Assembly: GCA_038496445.1 (NCBI GenBank)
Contig: JALMLS010000578.1
Location: 124,001-188,000, forward strand
DNA length: 64,000 bases
Direction of reading: 5' to 3'
Origin: Trichosphaerium sp. ATCC 40318
Taxonomy: Eukaryota > Discosea > Flabellinia > Trichosidae
Shown piece after piece: positions 60,352-64,000 of this stretch. The notes beneath the pieces were generated by a model. That model did not search any database, was not told the origin of the DNA, and was given only the letters and a program-made list of their open reading frames with translations. The position numbers and the translations under genes are program-made. Every line of letters begins with the position of its first letter. The first letter of the stretch is position 1.

Positions 60352-61152
60352 ATAAACCAATAATAGATAGAGACTGAGGGGTAGATTTACTGTTTGAAAC
60401 TCTTAAATTTGAATCTGTTTTTTTGCTTTTATGCTAAGGGTCTTTTCCGAGTTAGGTAAAGGTGCATGTCCGTTTTAGGTTAATGGACTTATCTTTCAGG
60501 TTTATTCCAATAAAAGGCGAGATCAAGGATGTTGCATCTCCTCAGCGTCAAAAGAAAAAATATGACCAGAAAATGAAGTCTTGTAGCAGCAATACAATGA
60601 ATCTTGATTGAAATGGCATCAAAACAACAGGCACACCTTCCTTTATTTAACCTACCTACTAACGCCTGACATTGCTAATGACCAATAGACACATAAGCAC
60701 ATTATGGCCTACTATGCCTTCCAATAGAACTAGCGGCCTTAGTTGTAGGATAATAGCGTATTTATTAAAGGTTAATTCAGAGAATACATAATGTTCATTA
60801 TCGAGAGATCACTAATCTCATGATTAAATGTAATCAGAGAATAGTAACATATGCTGTTGCATGTTACAGCCATGGTACAACACCACATTTTTAAACGGTT
60901 AGCTGATTAGTTTGTTGCTGAGTTTCATACCATCGGAGCTCCAGATTTTTATAACCGGCTTTGCTGGGACAGGACTACGACCACCTCTAGCCCAAATAAA
61001 TGTCCCTGTTGTAAATGAAAGTTGATATGTCAAAGTTGATTGTCACGTGTGTTCAGTTTCAAAAAACTTAACTATTTAAGTTATAACCATTACGTGTGTG
61101 TTTTTCAGTAAACTACCAGAATTGTGTTGCACCAATACATAACCCTTAAACG
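60352..61152. other. Intergenic region with a short F-box gene relic
   Basis: Mostly stop-rich. At 60613-60670 the sequence MASKQQAHLPLFNLPTNA, ended by a stop, resembles the start of the F-box gene at 59353 (MASKRASLEAY...FSLPLEI), so a dead tandem copy may lie here. Nothing else is supported. Confidence 0.35.
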
Positions 61153-62396
61153 ATGGATATACCAGAGATTTTAGCCGAAATATTGTCATACTGCGTTGAT
61201 TTAGTTGATTACGCTAATTGGAGCCTTGTTTGTAATCAATGGCGCTATTTCGTTTCTTGCGAGGTAGAAGCATTCTGTAGAAAGCAGTATGCAGTACCTA
61301 TTGACTCAAATACGCTTAGTCAATTTCCTAATGATGTAGTACGTAATATTATTATTATTCTTCACTGTTATACCTCTAGACGTGAAGGAAACAATGCTAG
61401 AGTGCTTATTTTGTGTAATAATCTATTTTTAACAGAATCCATGGATGCACATCTTCAAGTGCTTATTTCGTTCTAAATTCCTTGTCTGTTACAACAAATA
61501 TGTAGATGGAAGTTCATTACAATTAGGTTTGAAAAAGTTAGGCATCAGGTGAAGAAAAAAAAAACCCAAACAGCTTTTCTTTTTTTGAGTCTAATTTGTT
61601 GATTTAGGAATGTCGATGTATTTCATCAAAAGATGCTCAAAAACAAAGAAGACAAAGATGAATTACGCACAAGATTAACAGGATATGACGCCATTGTTTT
61701 CTCCACTAATAATGTGTGGATAAAACGCACGTGATATTTCTTTGAAATGTTTATTTTGCGTTGACTTTCTGTCTGTTTAGATCGTGATCTATGGGGAGAT
61801 GTTTTTAAAGAACTCATAGATGATGGTGTGGGTGTTATTCAGCTTGTGTTTTCAATTTGCTCAGGTTCTGAAAACCTTGGTAAGAGAGTGAAACAACGGT
61901 TTTTTAACTCTGTGAATATTAAATTCTTAAAAAAGGTGGTGCCTGGGAAAAAGCTGGAGTAAGTGCAATAGTTCCAAGAATATTTGAAGAAAACACAAGT
62001 TCTTCAGAGGAAGGAACACCAACACAACGATATCAGTAAGCATTAAAGATACTAATAGTAGTTGACAAGACTGATGTAACATTAACTTTGCGACATAGTT
62101 CTCTCAAGATTGAAAACAAAGAATCAGACCATTTTATATTTAATGGCACAGATGATTTGACACACATGGAAGGATACAAAAGTACAGGTACACCTCATCC
62201 TGAAGGAAAGGTATTGGCAACTTTTGAGGAGTTGAAGGAAGAAGATCATATTCTTCCTTGTATTGTTGAACTCGATAAGTTTAAAGGAAAATCAATGGCA
62301 ATCAACTGCTTTGGGCAAACAGCCTCTTCAAAAGAAGGATCGAAGCTACTTGCCAACTCGTTATTGTATTGTGCAAAGACTTCTTCAAGCTCCTAG
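61153..62396 (+). CDS. F-box protein with ThuA/GATase1-like domain
   Basis: Start ATG 61153 gives an F-box at once (MDIPEILAEILSYCVDLVDY, SLVCNQWRYFV). Exons joined by introns at 61390-61434, 61551-61608, 61727-61780 (GC-AG, GCACGT), 61881-61935, about 61960 and 62037-62098 lead to a class I glutamine-amidotransferase-like (ThuA-type) domain: YDAIVFSTNN, DVFKELIDDGVGVIQLVFS, GGAWEKAG, then GQTASSKEGSKLLANSLLYC at the end. The stop is TAG 62394-62396. The nucleophile Cys of true amidotransferases is not evident, so the domain is probably a binding or catalytically altered module. Together it looks like a ubiquitin-ligase adaptor; target unknown. Confidence 0.68.
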
Positions 62397-62499
62397 AATA
62401 GACATACCAATACAACCCTACAGTAGTGACTAAAACATAAAGACTAAACCATAAATACATTACATGTTCTATCTCATTAAAGTTTACGATATCTGTTTT

Positions 62500-62810
62500 T
62501 CATCAATTCATTAGTGTTCCATTTCTATCTATTGCTTTTGGTTCTCCATTTATTTTACCATCAGCATACTTGAACTCCTCACACAAGAATCCAAATGCAT
62601 CCACCGTTTAAATTCCATTGACAAACTTAAGCAATATGCCCATTCATCAGCTAAGAGATATATTGTGAGCTCTTGAATGCCACCACTATGTTTGACATAG
62701 TTCCACTCCCTCTCAAGTTCACCATCTTTACCAAAAACTTTGAAACCTCCTTCTAGTTCCTCATTCGCGTGTCTACCATGTATAGCTAAGTGAGTATTAA
62801 TCTAGTGCTA
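62500..62810 (-). pseudogene. Relic of a MORN-variant repeat gene
   Basis: The minus strand reads HGRHANEELEGGFKVFGK and DGELEREWNYVKHSGG (about 62790-62690), then in another frame EEFKYADGKINGEPKAIDRN (62580-62520). These are Y-x-DG-x-x-NG units like those of the gene at 1-1041. A frame change near 62640 and stop codons mark it as dead. Confidence 0.5.
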
Positions 62811-64000
62811 GCATTAGTATTTACCCAGTGTAAACAATCTCGTTAATCAAATTAAATCTCACTCACTCTTCTTTCTAGTGACTACAAAGGCCGAGTGGAA
62901 TTTGAAAAGGGCATCAAGCAACCCAAGAGGTGTTTGAGAATGTTTTGAATAGGCACAGACAGGTTTCAGCCGAAATAGAGGAAGTAGAAGGTAAGTAACA
63001 ACAAGGTAAAAAAGTTGTTGTTTATTTTTGGGTCTTTTTTAAATATCGTCATATTGCAGTGCTCTAACATGGAATTGTATTGATTTTGAGGACCCTTGTA
63101 CCAAAACTATCGTTATATGCGAAAAGGAGAGCTTGACAGTGTCTAAGAGAGGTACTGTGCCATCTAGTTGTCAATCTATTTTGTTTTCGTTTAGTATCAA
63201 TCACATGAATCTAGTGCTATAGTTAGCGCTCATTTTCGTCCCTGTAGAGACTACAAACACCAAACACTAACAATTTTCTGCATGCAAACAACCTAAGCAC
63301 AAGTGTATTAGAAGAACCGGCACTTTGAGCTTCTCAGAGGTAGCAGTAGTAGTAGTAAATCAACTTCCCAAAACCCACAAGACACAGCCTTATGACTAAG
63401 AAAGAAGGCAAGAAAGAGGTGAAGGGAGAAGAAAATGATGTAGTGGTATACGAGGGTATATTCCTGCCAGTTATTAACCCCAACCTATATCCATCTACTA
63501 GCACGCCCACTTATTTTTAGGTTTTTTGCTTATTTCGTGCTAGTGTTACAGTTACCCTGTATATTATCCCCACCCCTATCTCTCTTGCTCAACCTTGTTG
63601 TTATGTACTAATGTTTGTTGTCCTGTAGTACACAAACTCAGAACAATCGTTTATCAGCAAGGAAAGGGCATCTACAAGTACATGTTAACCAACCGTAATC
63701 TCAATCTCAGATGGACAATTATAAGCCCCAACTCTAACATGTTGAAATAGAACAGATTGCAACTGGTAGTGGTGATATGTTATGATACCTTTGACATGCT
63801 ACACTATTTGAGTGCAATCTGAAGTGGAAAACAAGTTAACTCTGCCTGGTACTTGAAGGAGCACATACGCATGTATGCTTTGCACTAAATAATCAATTGG
63901 GTTTTAACTACTTGTATTTGACACTTAGTTTTAGGTGTAACAGACTAACGAGATGTGTCTAGTTCTACTTCTCTACTTCCAAACAAATATGGCCAAGTCT
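62811..64000. other. Gene-poor right end
   Basis: Short protein-like pieces occur (DYKGRVEFEKG near 62882; a GSSSSSKSTSQNPQ run from an AGT repeat near 63340), but no frame extends and no consistent splicing is seen. Probably decayed coding DNA plus intergenic sequence. Confidence 0.35.

Noticed and set aside
1-64000. tRNA, rRNA or snRNA genes
   Set aside because: No cloverleaf, B-box or conserved rRNA/snRNA core was noticed by eye; a covariance-model scan would be needed to exclude them.

Overview
This is a gene-dense stretch of a unicellular eukaryote's nuclear genome. Almost every gene is cut by short introns (mostly 40-65 nt). Their 5' splice sites read GTACGT, GTGCGT or GTTCGT, a CTAAC/CTGAC branch-like motif follows, and the 3' end is usually TAG or CAG; a minority start with GC (GCACGT, GCAAGT). 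Base composition is moderately AT-rich. A vinculin-family protein, a CARMIL homologue, RasGAP/RhoGEF multidomain proteins and many F-box, BTB, ankyrin, LRR and MORN-type proteins suggest an amoeboid protist on the amoebozoan/opisthokont side of the tree. The species is not recognised. Gene models below were spliced by eye from frame continuity and family conservation, so single junctions may be wrong.

Layout. 1-2.0 kb: two minus-strand genes, an F-box/MORN-variant protein running off the left edge and a YkgJ-type cysteine-cluster protein. 2.3-8.9 kb: a large plus-strand gene joining an IPT/TIG fold and ankyrin repeats to a vinculin/alpha-catenin-like rod. 9.0-9.9 kb: a LOG-family enzyme. 10.2-15.2 kb: a PH-CH-CH-C2-RasGAP protein. 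15.8-21.6 kb, all minus strand: SmD3, a YeeE/YedE transporter, a RING-type protein and a cyclodipeptide synthase (CDPS) of nine exons with all catalytic residues present. 21.8-23.9 kb: a protein of tandem DDWY/YPxxxW repeats. 24.8-30.8 kb: a RhoGEF fused to CARMIL. 31-34 kb: an LRR pseudogene and a secreted LamG-like protein.

34.1-36.2 kb is repeat-rich (a MITE-like element and one arm of a 0.73-kb inverted repeat). 36.4-48.8 kb holds a protein with three FCWRW-type repeats, two ankyrin proteins, a cytochrome P450, a membrane purple acid phosphatase, a small unknown ORF and a glucosamine-6-sulfatase-like enzyme. 49.1-51.5 kb: a G-alpha-like domain fused to BTB. 51.5-55.5 kb is gene-poor with a second MITE-like element, a decayed ORF and the other arm of the inverted repeat. 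55.5-57.1 kb: an RNF121/175 homologue whose 5' part is replaced by an opposing DDE transposase. 57.2-62.4 kb: a BTB gene and two F-box genes. The last 1.6 kb is mostly relics.

The best candidates for undescribed biology are the intron-containing CDPS, three domain fusions that wire signalling to actin or to ubiquitin ligases (IPT-ANK-vinculin, RhoGEF-CARMIL, G-alpha-BTB), and the unusual G(T/C)(A/G)CGT 5' splice-site consensus. Nothing here forms an operon. Several neighbours act in cytoskeleton and small-GTPase signalling, but clustering by function is not claimed.
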